Below are positions 7,858 through 20,407 of a stretch of 47,625 bases of DNA, one piece after another. The DNA is from Myxococcales bacterium (lineage in GTDB: Bacteria; Myxococcota_A; Polyangia; Fen-1088): positions 1 through 47,625 of the forward strand of contig PLNW01000137.1 of NCBI GenBank assembly GCA_003142855.1, read 5' to 3'. Both the position numbers and the translations under genes were made by a program. The notes beneath the pieces were generated by a model. That model was not told the origin of the DNA, searched no databases, and was given only the letters and a program-made list of their open reading frames with translations. Positions within the stretch are counted from its first letter, which is position 1. The number at the start of each line of letters is the position of its first letter.

Positions 7858-9519
7858 ATGTCTTACCTGGTTCTCGCGCGCAAGTACCGGCCACAGAAGT
7901 TTGAGGATCTCCTCGGGCAAGAGCATGTGGCGCGCACGTTGACCAACGCCATCAACATGGGCCGCGTGCACCACGCCTTCCTGTTCACCGGCGCGCGTGG
8001 CATTGGCAAGACCAGCGCTGCGCGCATCCTGGCCAAGGCGCTCTGCTGCGCGCAGGGGCCGACCGCCACTCCCTGCGGGACCTGCGCCATCTGCCAGTCC
8101 ATCTCCAGCGGGCAGTCGGTGGATGTGCAAGAGATCGACGGGGCGTCCAACACGGGTGTGGATGATGTGCGGGCGTTGCGCGAAGGTGTGCGCTACTTGC
8201 CGGCCGAGGCGCGCAAGAAGGTGTACATCATCGACGAGGTTCACATGCTGTCGACGAGCGCCTTCAATGCGCTGCTCAAGACACTGGAGGAACCGCCCGA
8301 GCATGTGGTGTTCATCTTCGCCACCACCGAGGTGCACAAGATCCCCGCGACCATCATGTCGCGCTGCCAGCGCTACGACTTCAAGTTGCTGCCCAGCAAG
8401 GTGCTGGCCGAGCACCTGACGCGCATCCTGAGCAACGAGAAGATTGCCTGCGAGCCGGACGCCGTGCGCTTGGTGGCGCGCGAGGCAGCGGGCTCGGTGC
8501 GCGACGGGCTTTCGCTGCTCGACCAGGTGGTGGCCTACGTGGGCGACGAGACGCTGACCCGCGAAAAGGTGGCCGAGGTGCTGGGCGTGGCGGACCGCCG
8601 CCTGCTCTTTCAACTGGCGGACAAGGTGCTGGCGCGCGACGTGGCGCAGACCCTGCGGCAGGTGGCCGATGCAGTCGACCGCGGCGTGGACCTCATGCAG
8701 ATGGCGCGGGCTTTTCTCGGGTTTCTGCACGACATCGAGCTGATGGGCGCGGTTCCCGACGCCGAAGATTTGATCGACGCGACCGCCGAGGAAGCCGCCG
8801 AGACCAAGACGCTGGCCAGCAAGGCTGGCAAGGACCTGGCGACTTCGCTCTTCGATCGCTGGGCTCGCGCTGTGGAGGATGCTGCGCGGTCGCAGACGCC
8901 GCGCCTGTTGCTGGAAATGGCGTTGGTGGATCTGTGCAACGCCGAACCCATGCTTCCTCTCGGCGACCTGCTCGATCGACTGGAGAAGCTGGAGGGCCGA
9001 CTGGGTGGGGCTGGCGCACTTCCGGCGCGGTCCGCGCCGTCGGAGCCGCGACCCCGGAGCGCACCGCCTGCACGCCAGATAGCACCGCCCGCGTCCCCAG
9101 CATCACCGGCTTCGTCGCTGTCGCCCCACTCAGACATCGCCGAAGTGTGGCGTCGGGTGCGCGAGTCGTTCGGCCATCGGCCCGCCATGGCCGCGGCCTT
9201 GGACCACGCCGAGGTGGGTGGCTGGGAAGGCGGCGCGGTCAGCCTGCAGTTTTCGCAGAAGTTTGCCCTGGATCAGACCGCCCGGTTCAAGGCCGAAGTG
9301 GAACGCGCACTGACCCAGATCACCGGCACGGCCACTCGGGTCGAATTGAAGATGGCGACGGGCAAGGTGCTGCCGCTGGTGCGTTCCGAGGTCGGCCGCG
9401 AAGCCGAGGCAGCCCAGGTCGACCAGCACCAGCGCGAAACCGAGGCGCGCGAGCATCCCATGATTCGCAAGGCGCAGGAGCTGTTCGGCGTTGCGCCCAA
9501 GGAGATCAAGACACCATGA
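7858..9519 (+). CDS. dnaX: DNA polymerase III gamma/tau subunit
   Basis: 553 residues from the ATG at 7858, where the family's N-terminus MSYLVLARKYRPQKFEDLLGQ begins. It is the clamp-loader ATPase that opens and loads the beta clamp at replication forks. Walker A GARGIGKT (45-52), a four-Cys zinc site (C64, C73, C76, C79), the DEVH box (126-129) and the sensor 1 region (ATTEVHKIPATIMSRCQRY) are all present. A Pro/Ala/Ser-rich linker at about 400-425 precedes a C-terminal domain that would bind polymerase. No slippery sequence for programmed gamma/tau frameshifting stands out. Its stop overlaps ybaB (ATGA), giving the classical dnaX-ybaB-recR order. Confidence 0.97.
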   Translation: MSYLVLARKYRPQKFEDLLGQEHVARTLTNAINMGRVHHAFLFTGARGIGKTSAARILAKALCCAQGPTATPCGTCAICQSISSGQSVDVQEIDGASNTGVDDVRALREGVRYLPAEARKKVYIIDEVHMLSTSAFNALLKTLEEPPEHVVFIFATTEVHKIPATIMSRCQRYDFKLLPSKVLAEHLTRILSNEKIACEPDAVRLVAREAAGSVRDGLSLLDQVVAYVGDETLTREKVAEVLGVADRRLLFQLADKVLARDVAQTLRQVADAVDRGVDLMQMARAFLGFLHDIELMGAVPDAEDLIDATAEEAAETKTLASKAGKDLATSLFDRWARAVEDAARSQTPRLLLEMALVDLCNAEPMLPLGDLLDRLEKLEGRLGGAGALPARSAPSEPRPRSAPPARQIAPPASPASPASSLSPHSDIAEVWRRVRESFGHRPAMAAALDHAEVGGWEGGAVSLQFSQKFALDQTARFKAEVERALTQITGTATRVELKMATGKVLPLVRSEVGREAEAAQVDQHQRETEAREHPMIRKAQELFGVAPKEIKTP

Positions 9520-9845
9520 GCGACGGACCCAACCTGCGTAACCTCATGGAGACCTGGCAACGCGTGCAGGAACAGCTCACTCAGGCCAAGGACGCCCTGG
9601 GTGACAAACAGGTCGAGGCCGAGACCGGAGGCGGCCTGGTCCGCTGCGTGGTCAATGGCCGCAGCGAAGTGCTGTCCATCACCATCGAGCCGTCGCTGAT
9701 GGCGGGCGCCGACAAGAAGATGATCGAGGACTTGCTGGTGGGGGCGGTGAACCTGGCGCTGGAACGGGCGCGGCAGGTGGCGCAGGAAGACCTGGCGCGC
9801 GTAGCTGGGGGCTTGGCCATGCCGCCAGGGGGCGCGAGTGAATGA
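9516..9845 (+). CDS. ybaB: YbaB/EbfC-family nucleoid-associated protein
   Basis: 109 residues. A helical N-terminus (NLRNLMETWQRVQEQLTQAKDALG) is followed by the conserved core VEAETGGGLVRCVVNGRSEVLSITIEPSLM and the helix IEDLLVGAVNLALERARQVAQEDLARVAGGL. YbaB homologues are small dimeric DNA-binding proteins encoded between dnaX and recR. Its ATG overlaps the dnaX stop, and its own stop overlaps the recR ATG, so all three are probably coupled. Confidence 0.94.
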   Translation: MSDGPNLRNLMETWQRVQEQLTQAKDALGDKQVEAETGGGLVRCVVNGRSEVLSITIEPSLMAGADKKMIEDLLVGAVNLALERARQVAQEDLARVAGGLAMPPGGASE

Positions 9846-10435
9846 GTAGCCCAAGTCCCATCGCGCGTCTGGTGGCCGAGCTGGGCAAATTGCCTGGTGT
9901 GGGCGAGAAAACCGCCGCGCGTTTGGCCTTTCATATTCTGCGCGCGCCCCCGGAAGACGCGGCGGCATTGGCTGCGGCCATCGGCGACATGCGAGCCAAG
10001 ATCAGTTTCTGCAGTGTGTGCTGGGATTTCACCGAACAGGATCCCTGTCCCATCTGTCGCGACGCCCGCCGCGATTCATCGATGGTGTGCGTGGTCGCGC
10101 AGCCTCAGGACGTCTTGGCCGTCGAACGCGCGGGTGGGTACCGGGGTCGCTACCACGTCTTGCACGGGGTGCTGTCGCCTCTGGACGGCATCGGTCCCGA
10201 CGACCTGCGCGTCGCGGAGTTGGTCAAACGCTGCAGCGGCGACATCAAAGAGGTCATCATCGCCACCAACCCGAGTGTGGAAGGCGAAACCACGGCGGTG
10301 TATCTGGCCAAATTGCTGCGGCCGCTCGGCGTGCGCTGCAGCCGTATCGCCACGGGCGTGCCCATGGGCGGCGAGCTGGAGTACGCCGATCGCCTGACCC
10401 TTTCACGCGCGATAGATGGGCGCAGGGAGATGTAG
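9842..10435 (+). CDS. recR: Recombination mediator RecR
   Basis: 197 residues, normal for the family. RecR, with RecO and sometimes RecF, loads RecA onto SSB-coated gaps. A helix-hairpin-helix is at about 16-30 (LGKLPGVGEKTAARLAF), a four-Cys zinc site at C57, C60, C69 and C72, and a Toprim domain follows (VVAQPQDVLAVERAGGYRGRYHVLHG... EVIIATNPSVEGETTAVYL). It ends the dnaX-ybaB-recR unit. A 180 bp gap follows, in which I see no clear terminator. Confidence 0.97.
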   Translation: MSSPSPIARLVAELGKLPGVGEKTAARLAFHILRAPPEDAAALAAAIGDMRAKISFCSVCWDFTEQDPCPICRDARRDSSMVCVVAQPQDVLAVERAGGYRGRYHVLHGVLSPLDGIGPDDLRVAELVKRCSGDIKEVIIATNPSVEGETTAVYLAKLLRPLGVRCSRIATGVPMGGELEYADRLTLSRAIDGRREM

Positions 10436-10615
10436 GCAGCCCGGTTGTCTGTCGCCGAGCCCAGATACCTGATAAGCTGCCCTTCACTCCCGTTCCCAGA
10501 TGTGGGAGAAAATGCCAGCGATTCCATCCCTTGAAAGCCTGTGCGCGTCGATGTTAATGGTTGCAAGTCCTGCTAATTTCAGCTTGACCCGGCGCGAAGG
10601 AGTCTAGACAGCCAG

Positions 10616-11095
10616 ATGAGCGGCCCTGATGTGATGTTCCCAGAGGAGCAACGACAGATCGCTTCTGTCTGTCAGCGCCTTCACCGAGATGCCAACGGCA
10701 AGGCCGTGCTTCTCATCGGCCGCGACGGACAACCCATTGCCGAGGCCGGCGAGGTGGGCGAGATCGACGTGACCTCGCTGTCATCGCTGACTGCGGGCAA
10801 CGTGGCGGCCACGGGCGGCATTTCCAAGATTTTGCGCGAGAAGGATTTCACCAGCCAGTTCCACGAGGGCGAGAAGACCCACGTGCACATCACTCTGGTG
10901 GCCGGCCGTGCCATTCTCGTGGTCTTGTTCGACGAGCGATCCTCCCTCGGCCTGGTTCGCCTTCGCGTCAGGAAGGCGACTGAAGAGATGGCGCGTATCT
11001 TCGAGCAGGTGGCAAAGAAGGCCGCTGCCCACACAGGGCCGTCCATCCTCAACGAGATCACCGACGCTGACATCGACAAGCTCTTCAACGACTAA
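10616..11095 (+). CDS. mglB: MglB-type GTPase-activating roadblock protein
   Basis: 159 residues. Roadblock/LC7 fold with the segments typical of Myxococcus MglB: VDVTSLSSLTAGNVAATGG-like core (here IDVTSLSSLTAGNVAATGG), QFHEGEK, AILVVLFDERSSLGLVRLRVRKA and the acidic tail ITDADIDKLFND. MglB dimers activate GTP hydrolysis by MglA and mark the lagging cell pole in gliding bacteria. mglA follows after 12 bp, the conserved arrangement. This pair is the strongest single clue to a Myxococcota host. Confidence 0.95.
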   Translation: MSGPDVMFPEEQRQIASVCQRLHRDANGKAVLLIGRDGQPIAEAGEVGEIDVTSLSSLTAGNVAATGGISKILREKDFTSQFHEGEKTHVHITLVAGRAILVVLFDERSSLGLVRLRVRKATEEMARIFEQVAKKAAAHTGPSILNEITDADIDKLFND

Positions 11096-11107
11096 CTGTC
11101 GCCCCCG

Positions 11108-11701
11108 ATGAGCTTCATCAACTACTCATCCCGCGAGATCAACTGCAAGCTGGTGTACTACGGCCCTGGTCTCGGTGGAAAAACCACGAACCTTCAGTTC
11201 ATCTATGCCAAGACCAGCCCCGAAGCGAAGGGGAAGATGATCTCGCTGGCGACTGAGACAGAGCGGACGCTGTTCTTCGACTTTCTGCCTTTGTCTTTGG
11301 GCGAGATTCGAGGGTTCAAGACGCGCTTTCACCTCTACACCGTGCCGGGCCAGGTTTTCTATGACGCCAGTCGTAAGCTGATCCTCAAGGGCGTCGACGG
11401 CGTGATCTTTGTGGCCGACTCGCAGATTGAGCGCATGGAGGCGAACATCGAGTCGATGGACAACCTGCGCCAGAACCTGATCGAGCAGGGCTATGACCTG
11501 GACAAGCTCCCGTTCATCATTCAGTACAACAAGCGGGACTTGCCTAACGCCGCGTCGGTGGCCGAGCTGCACGCCGCGATCAATCCGACCAACGTGCCCG
11601 AGTTCGAAGCCCGCGCCACCACTGGCGTGGGCGTTTTCGAGACCCTCAAGGCCATCGCCAAGGCCGTGCTGACCGAACTGAGACGCGGCAGCGGGGGGTA
11701 G
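11108..11701 (+). CDS. mglA: MglA polarity and motility GTPase
   Basis: 197 residues, the usual length. Small Ras-like GTPase: P-loop GPGLGGKTT (19-27), switch/G3 region [13 protein letters not shown] and G4 motif [27 protein letters not shown] N-termini are diagnostic of MglA. The GTP form gathers at the leading pole and drives polarised motility in Myxococcus. The gene is co-transcribed with mglB. 11702-11882 after it holds no gene that I can support. Confidence 0.96.
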   Translation: MSFINYSSREINCKLVYYGPGLGGKTTNLQFIYAKTSPEAKGKMISLATETERTLFFDFLPLSLGEIRGFKTRFHLYTVPGQVFYDASRKLILKGVDGVIFVADSQIERMEANIESMDNLRQNLIEQGYDLDKLPFIIQYNKRDLPNAASVAELHAAINPTNVPEFEARATTGVGVFETLKAIAKAVLTELRRGSGG

Positions 11702-11882
11702 ACTGCAAGCCTCGTGGGTGCCGCCCTGCGCACACGCGAGTCGCCCACGCAGCCCGCACCACGCTGGTCGCTAGCGCTCACGCCACCGCTCACGCGCACG
11801 CTGGCCCAGAAAATCCGTCGCCCCAAAGTGCCTCGGCGTGGCCAAGATCGCATTCTGCCGAACCATGGCTTACACCTTGGGC

Positions 11883-12086
11883 ATGAGCGTCGGGTTCACC
11901 GCGGTCTTCAAGAAAGTTCCCGAAGGGTATGTCGCCTATGTCGAGGAGCTGCCGGGCGCGAACACCCAGGGCGCAACGATCGAGGAGGCGCGGGAGAATC
12001 TTCGCGAGGCCGTGGAACTGGTCCTCGATGCCAACCGCGCGCTGGCCCGACAGGCGGCTGGCGGAGTTGCTGCTCAAGAAGCCTGA
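11883..12086 (+). CDS. Orphan HicB-like antitoxin
   Basis: 67 residues from the ATG at 11883; an upstream ATG at 11865 and GTG at 11838 are also in frame, and no good ribosome-binding site separates them. The core GFTAVFKKVPEGYVAYVEELPGANTQGATIEEARENLREAVELVL is a clear HicB-type domain. The protein stops soon after (ANRALARQAAGGVAAQEA), and no HicA gene lies beside it. It may be a remnant of a module or an antitoxin for a toxin elsewhere. Confidence 0.7.
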   Translation: MSVGFTAVFKKVPEGYVAYVEELPGANTQGATIEEARENLREAVELVLDANRALARQAAGGVAAQEA

Positions 12087-12180
12087 CGTGGTGGTGCAGT
12101 GGCTGGAAGACGCAGCTCTGGGGCATCCGGCCTGATGCACAATCGATCTCGCCTGGCGAAAGCCGTCGCGGAAGACGCAC

Positions 12181-12510
12181 CTACCCGGCGAGCAGCCGGC
12201 GGGCGAGCAGCGTGTGCATGTTTCGTCGGCCGTCGGCGATCAAGTAGATCAAGACGGAGCGACCAGTGACCCGGTAGATCACCCGGAAGGGCTTGAAGAA
12301 GACCTGGCGGTATTCTCGGATGCCAAGCGCCAGAAGTTCCCTGGGAAAGGCGCCCCGCTCCGGGGATGTGGTCAGGCCTTCCGCCACCTCGACCAGCCTG
12401 TCGAGCACGTGATCCGCTCTCGCCGGTGAATCGAACCGGGCAATGTGGTCGTGGATTTCCTCAACGTCCCGTCTCGCGTCTTCTGTGACGAGGACCTGGT
12501 AGCGCATCAC
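12181..12510 (-). CDS. RelE/ParE-family toxin
   Basis: 109 residues. MMRYQVLVTEDARRDVEEIHDHIARFDSPARADHVLDRLVEVAEGL is the ParE/RelE helical hairpin. RQVFFKPFRVIYRVTGRSVLIYLIADGRRNMHTLLARRLL holds the conserved beta core, with R-x-I-Y-R and D-x-R-R-N-M features of plasmid-stabilisation ParE-type toxins. It is second in the module, and its ATG overlaps the antitoxin stop by 4 bp. Confidence 0.87.
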   Translation of the reverse strand: MMRYQVLVTEDARRDVEEIHDHIARFDSPARADHVLDRLVEVAEGLTTSPERGAFPRELLALGIREYRQVFFKPFRVIYRVTGRSVLIYLIADGRRNMHTLLARRLLAG

Positions 12511-12782
12511 CTACGTTCTCGCCGCGTACGCAACCGCTCGACCACGCGGGCCAGGGGCTCGACCTTCCCCTGCTCAACCTGGTGATTGCCAAGGGCCAGG
12601 ATCTTGAGCAAGGCCAAAGTCTCCTGGGTGGCTTCGTAGGAGGCTACGTCCTGAATCACAGCCTTGGCCGTCCCATTCTGGGTGATCACCATGGGCTCGC
12701 GCTGTTGGTCGAGCTGGCGCATGACCTCGGCGGCGTTGGCCTTGAGGAAGCTGATGGGTCTGACCTGAGTCGAGTAGCGCAT
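12507..12782 (-). CDS. YefM/Phd-family antitoxin
   Basis: 91 residues from the ATG at 12782, preceded by GGAGG at 9 nt. SFLKANAAEVMRQLDQQREPMVITQNGTAKAVIQDVASYEATQETLALLKILALG is the standard YefM/Phd domain, and the rest is the Arg-rich toxin-binding tail. It lies upstream of the RelE-like toxin with a 4 bp overlap. An inverted repeat with an AT-rich centre lies just upstream (12796-12815). Confidence 0.9.
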   Translation of the reverse strand: MRYSTQVRPISFLKANAAEVMRQLDQQREPMVITQNGTAKAVIQDVASYEATQETLALLKILALGNHQVEQGKVEPLARVVERLRTRRERR

Positions 12783-12795
12783 GCCCGAGACCTCC

Positions 12796-12815
12796 AAGGA
12801 CCAAATATAGTCCTT
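12796..12815. promoter_or_regulatory. Operator-promoter of the YefM/RelE module
   Basis: AAGGAC and GTCCTT form perfect 6 bp arms around an 8 bp AT-rich centre. Read on the minus strand the centre contains TATATT, a good -10 hexamer, so a repressor bound to the arms would cover the promoter. The rest of the 107 bp gap shows nothing further. Confidence 0.55.
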
Positions 12816-12889
12816 TAATGGCCCGGTGCAATCACGGGCACGCTGGCCGATCTGCGATTCCGTAGGGGCGACCCGCGGTCGCCCAGCTC

Positions 12890-14722
<1,833 letters not shown>

Positions 14723-14883
14723 CACCGTCAAGTATATGCGGATGCCGGGCCGACCACATTTCCGTGACGCAGTGTCACCGTTCGAACGGGGCATTGGCCT
14801 GGTTGGGCCAGGGCCGGGGCTGGTGGCAGCCAGAGTCTGACCCTTCTCGGGGCTGCCCCGGCACTGCTATCCAGCGGAGTAGG

Positions 14884-14912
14884 TTGACGTACAGGAACCT
14901 ACCAGTTTACAG
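14884..14912 (+). promoter_or_regulatory. Sigma70-type promoter
   Basis: TTGACG at 14884-14889 and TTACAG at 14907-14912 are spaced by 17 bp, about 60 bp ahead of the ATG at 14975. AGGAG near 14957 is the ribosome-binding site. This is the clearest two-box promoter in the window. Confidence 0.5.
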
Positions 14913-14974
14913 TTTTGGCTCCTCCCGCCTTTCCACGAATAAACTAGACGCCGTCGCAGGAGCACTCCCCAAAG

Positions 14975-16522
14975 ATGATCTTGATTTCAAAAAGGTATCG
15001 GCATGTCGTGCTCCTCACCATTTTCAGCGCGGCGGTCACTTGGGGGTCTCGGGCTGATGCCGAAGACGCCGAATCCGTCCAGAAGGTAGTCGAGCTCAAC
15101 AAGAAGGCGCTGGCCGCCTATGCCAATCTGGACGTGGAGGAGGCAATCAACCTTCTCAAGCAAGCGCTCGAAACATGCAGAACCGCGCAGCTCGACGACC
15201 ACCTGGTGGCGGCGCGGACCCACGTGCACATGGGCGTGGTCCTGGTGGCTGGGCTCAAGCAGCGTGACCAGGGCATGGAGGAGTTCAAGAAGGCGCTACA
15301 GGTCGATCCCACGATCAAGGTCACCAAGGGGATGCTCAACCCCGAGGTACAGTCAGCGTTCGCAGAGGCTGCCATGGATGTCTCGGAAGGTGGCGAGGGC
15401 GAGGGGACAGCTCCCGCCACGGCTGAGACCAAGCCCCAGAGCGCGGAGTCAGCCCAGCCCGCGGAGCCTGCCCAGCCTGCTCAGCCTGCGTCCTCGGTTG
15501 GCAGTGCCATTGTCCACACTGCGGTGACTGCCAGTGCTGTGGGCCAGCCCATCGTCATCCAGGCGGAGGTTCCGGCGTCCCTGGCCGCAGAGAGAGTGGT
15601 GCTGGCCTACCGGCCCGACGGTGCTTCGGATTTCGTCACGCGCGAGATGGACGCCGTCGAGGGCAGTGACGCGTACCAGTCCCAGATTCCAGCCGAGGCG
15701 ACCAGCGGCGCATCAGTGGCCTACTACATCCAGGCGCAGGACGGGCAGGGCCAGCTCCTGGCGCAGAATGGAGAGGCAGCCGACCCGCACATCGTCAATC
15801 TGGGCGCCAAGGCCGCCGGCGGCGGCATCATCAACGGCGTGACTGAAAACGAGACCTCCAATGAGGGAGAGGAGGGCGGTGAAGGCGGGGAAGGCGCGTC
15901 GTACTGGTTTGCCTTGGCCCTTGGTAGCGGCGGTGGCTACCACTCGGGTACGCCCGAAGCAAACCGCACGAACGACAGTGGAGTAGCTCTCAAGGACTCC
16001 GGCATCGCCGGGGCCTTGGCCTTCCATATTTCCCCTGAAATCGGCTATTTCGTCTCCGACAGCCTGCTCCTGTCCTTGCAGGGGCGCTTTCAGATCGTGA
16101 CCGGCGGCAGCCAGATCAATGGCAGCGCCGTGACCAGCAGCAAGGACGCATGCAAGGGAGGTGTCTGCCATCCTGCCATCTATGCCTTGGCGGGGTTGGC
16201 CAAGCTGACGTGGTTCATAGGCGAACCCAAGAAAGTCACGCCCTTCGTCTCGCTGGCTGCGGGAGCAGGCCAGATTCGCCACGTGGTCAGCCTCCCGAGC
16301 AAGGACCCGGCCAACCCCTCGAAACCATATCTGCTCGGCTGTCCGTCGAGCGGCTGTGTTGACACCGTGGTGGGCGGTCCAGTCTTGTTCGGCCCCGGCG
16401 GGGGCATCACCGTGGAGTTGAGCGATTCGTTCTTGATCGTGGCCAGCACGAACGTGCTGGTGGGCGTGCCCCACACGATGGTCAACGTCGACCTGAACGT
16501 TGGTCTTGCCTACGTGAGGTAG
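14975..16522 (+). CDS. TPR-containing outer-membrane beta-barrel protein
   Basis: 515 residues. The signal peptide (LISKRYRHVVLLTIFSAAVTWGSRADA) is followed by TPR-like helices (about 30-130, EAINLLKQALETCRTAQ... GMEEFKKALQVDP). Next come a Pro/Ala/Glu linker with PAEPAQPAQPA repeats and an Ig-like domain (IVHTAVTASAVGQPIVIQAEVP... YYIQAQD). An acidic Gly-rich spacer (EGEEGGEGGEG) follows, then a C-terminal beta-barrel-like region (SYWFALALGSGGGYHSGT... FLIVASTNVLVGVPH..VDLNVGLAYVR) with alternating strands. This resembles myxobacterial outer-membrane proteins that couple periplasmic TPRs to a small barrel. The 3' end overlaps the convergent adenosyltransferase gene by 41 bp. The precise role is unknown. 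Confidence 0.82.
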   Translation: MILISKRYRHVVLLTIFSAAVTWGSRADAEDAESVQKVVELNKKALAAYANLDVEEAINLLKQALETCRTAQLDDHLVAARTHVHMGVVLVAGLKQRDQGMEEFKKALQVDPTIKVTKGMLNPEVQSAFAEAAMDVSEGGEGEGTAPATAETKPQSAESAQPAEPAQPAQPASSVGSAIVHTAVTASAVGQPIVIQAEVPASLAAERVVLAYRPDGASDFVTREMDAVEGSDAYQSQIPAEATSGASVAYYIQAQDGQGQLLAQNGEAADPHIVNLGAKAAGGGIINGVTENETSNEGEEGGEGGEGASYWFALALGSGGGYHSGTPEANRTNDSGVALKDSGIAGALAFHISPEIGYFVSDSLLLSLQGRFQIVTGGSQINGSAVTSSKDACKGGVCHPAIYALAGLAKLTWFIGEPKKVTPFVSLAAGAGQIRHVVSLPSKDPANPSKPYLLGCPSSGCVDTVVGGPVLFGPGGGITVELSDSFLIVASTNVLVGVPHTMVNVDLNVGLAYVR

Positions 16523-17072
16523 GGATGTCTTCGCGGCCGCCGAGCTGCGTGGCATAGCGGGCTGCGACGAACAGGGCATCGGCCAGACGGTTGAGGTAGG
16601 GAACGATGGAGCCAGCCGCCGGTTCCTGGGCAGCCAGGAGCACGACCTGGCGCTCGGCGCGGCGGCAAACTGTGCGTGCCAGGTGCAGGCAGGCAGCCGC
16701 GGGGCTGCCGCCGGGCCTGATGAAGGCACGAAGCGGAGGCAGCCGTCGGGTCCAGGCATCGATGTGGCGCTCCAGCGCCGTGACATGGCGGGCGGCGATG
16801 CGTGTCTTGCGCCGAGACGGCGCGGCCAGATCCGCGCAAAGGCCGGAAAGCTCGTCCTGGATGCGGCCAAGCGAAACAGCCAGGCGTGCCGTGTCGCTGA
16901 ACGCCGGGGGCTCCCGCAGCAAGGCACACGCCAGCCCGATGCACGCGGAAAGCTCATCCACGGCACCCAGACACTCCAGCCGCTGCGCGCACTTGGCCAC
17001 ACGCTGTCCGCCGGCAAGCTGGGTCTGCCCGCGATCGCCTGTGCGCGTGTAGAGTCTGGCCAAAGCAGTCAC
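16482..17072 (-). CDS. PduO-type ATP:cob(I)alamin adenosyltransferase
   Basis: 196 residues from a GTG at 17072. The enzyme transfers the adenosyl group of ATP to cob(I)alamin, making adenosylcobalamin. Family signatures are present: the ATP loop LYTRTGDRGQTQLAGGQRVAK, ECLGAVDELSACIG, the FIRPGGSPAAACLHLARTVCRRAERQVV segment and YLNRLADALFVAARYA. Its start overlaps the stop of the Dam-like methylase gene by 4 bp (GTGA), so the two share a transcript. The product could serve the B12-binding radical SAM protein encoded at 37843-39759, but that is only an inference. Confidence 0.93.
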   Translation of the reverse strand: MTALARLYTRTGDRGQTQLAGGQRVAKCAQRLECLGAVDELSACIGLACALLREPPAFSDTARLAVSLGRIQDELSGLCADLAAPSRRKTRIAARHVTALERHIDAWTRRLPPLRAFIRPGGSPAAACLHLARTVCRRAERQVVLLAAQEPAAGSIVPYLNRLADALFVAARYATQLGGREDIPTSRRQDQRSGRR

Positions 17073-18001
17073 TTCGCTCGCGAGACTGGCCGGCGACTCG
17101 CATGCGGGCCGTAGTTGAGGACCACCACCTCCGAGACCGGCCCGCGCTTGTCGCCGTTCGAGTTGATCATCCTGCGCGCGGACACGCAGTGGATACGAAA
17201 CCCCGCGTACAGCTTGCGTATCAGGGGCGTGTCGCTATTCGACAGCATCAGCAGGCACCCACGCCGGTCGAGCTTCGCATAGAGGTCGGCCAGATCGTTC
17301 TGGTCCTTCTCGCCAAAGGAGCCGCTGGTGTACGACGTGAAGGAGCTCGTCTTGGAAAGGGGTTGGTAGGGCGGGTCGAAGTAGATGAAATCGCCCTTGC
17401 GTGCGACGCCGGACAGGTCGCGGAAATCGCGCGACTCCAGTTCTGTTTTTTGCAGGGCCGCGCTGGTTGCCCGCAGCAGAGCTTCGTTGAAGATCTCCGG
17501 TTTTACACGGTGGCCAAAAGGCACGTTGAAGAGCCCTCGGCTGTTCACCCGATACAGGCCGTTGAACCCTGTCTTGTTGAGGTAGATGAGACGGGCCGCC
17601 CGTTCGGCGCGTGTTTGGGGATTCTGGCTACGCACTTCGTAGTAGTAGGACTCGCAGTGCTGCTTCTGGTGTTGGCGCAGAAGCTCGATGAGATCGTCGA
17701 CCTCGTCACGTACGGCCAGAAACGTGTCGATCAGCTCCGCATTCGTGTCGGACAATAGGGCGCGTGAAGGCTGCAGCAAGGCCTGGACGTTAAAGAAAAC
17801 CGCTCCGCTGCCGAGGAAGGGTTCCACATATCGGTGGATCTTCTCTTGCTCGGGATACAAGGCTCGGAACTGCGGCAGAAGCTGGCTCTTGCCTCCTGCC
17901 CACTTGACAAAGGGCCGCAGAAAACTGACGTTCTCGGCGATCCGAAAAGGGGAACGCTGGTAGGGAAGCCGGTTGACGCTGGAAGAACTTCGGGGACACA
18001 C
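17069..18001 (-). CDS. D12-class adenine-specific DNA methyltransferase (Dam-like)
   Basis: About 310 residues if the GTG at 18001 is used; the frame is open to 18148, and the upstream 49 residues do not resemble the family, so the start is uncertain. Motifs of the Dam/DpnM family are present: FVKWAGGKSQLLP (AdoMet-binding FxGG-like), YVEPFLGSGAVFF, and the catalytic DPPY (FIYFDPPYQPLSKTSSFTSY). YLNKTGFNGLYRVNSRGLFNVPFG is the conserved target-recognition region, and a central helical insert is of normal size. It would methylate N6 of adenine, most likely in GATC-type sites. No restriction endonuclease gene is adjacent, so it looks like an orphan regulatory or mismatch-marking methylase. Confidence 0.9.
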   Translation of the reverse strand: MCPRSSSSVNRLPYQRSPFRIAENVSFLRPFVKWAGGKSQLLPQFRALYPEQEKIHRYVEPFLGSGAVFFNVQALLQPSRALLSDTNAELIDTFLAVRDEVDDLIELLRQHQKQHCESYYYEVRSQNPQTRAERAARLIYLNKTGFNGLYRVNSRGLFNVPFGHRVKPEIFNEALLRATSAALQKTELESRDFRDLSGVARKGDFIYFDPPYQPLSKTSSFTSYTSGSFGEKDQNDLADLYAKLDRRGCLLMLSNSDTPLIRKLYAGFRIHCVSARRMINSNGDKRGPVSEVVVLNYGPHASRRPVSRAK

Positions 18002-18176
18002 CGGGACGCATTTAACGCGTGTCCCACGAAAGAATGCAACACCAGAGCAACGCGCAGGTGACGATCGCGCAGAAAACGGCACCGCAGCGTCACATAGATT
18101 TAGGTGGCGTTCTCGTCCTCGTCGAATAAACTGCCGCGCCTTCAGCAATCCAACCAGAATAGGTTAGGCACGTTTC

Positions 18177-20303
<2,127 letters not shown>

Positions 20304-20320
20304 CGAGAACCGGTGCCGGG

Positions 20321-20404
20321 GCCGGCGAGGGCGCGCGCGAAGCGCGCGGGGCGGGCGGGGTGGGTTGTCCGTCCCGAAGTCCCCGAAGGGGAGGCCGGAT
20401 CCGG
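20321..20404 (+). repeat. Dispersed ~80 bp GC-rich repeat, copy A
   Basis: It begins 18 bp after the fusA stop. The first 31 bp are identical to copy B at 22241, and the remainder is about 85% identical. Each copy contains a CGCGCGCGAAGCGCGCG self-complementary block and a CCCC-GAA-GGGG hairpin. Both copies lie in the same orientation directly after a stop codon, so they may act as 3'-end structures or REP-like elements. Confidence 0.75.
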
Positions 20405-20407
20405 TCA

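Noticed and set aside
11995..12135. Out-of-frame peptide (ELLLKKPDVVVQWLEDAALGHPA) after the orphan HicB, possibly a frameshifted extension.
   Set aside because: It resembles no known HicB tail or HicA, so I did not call a frameshift.
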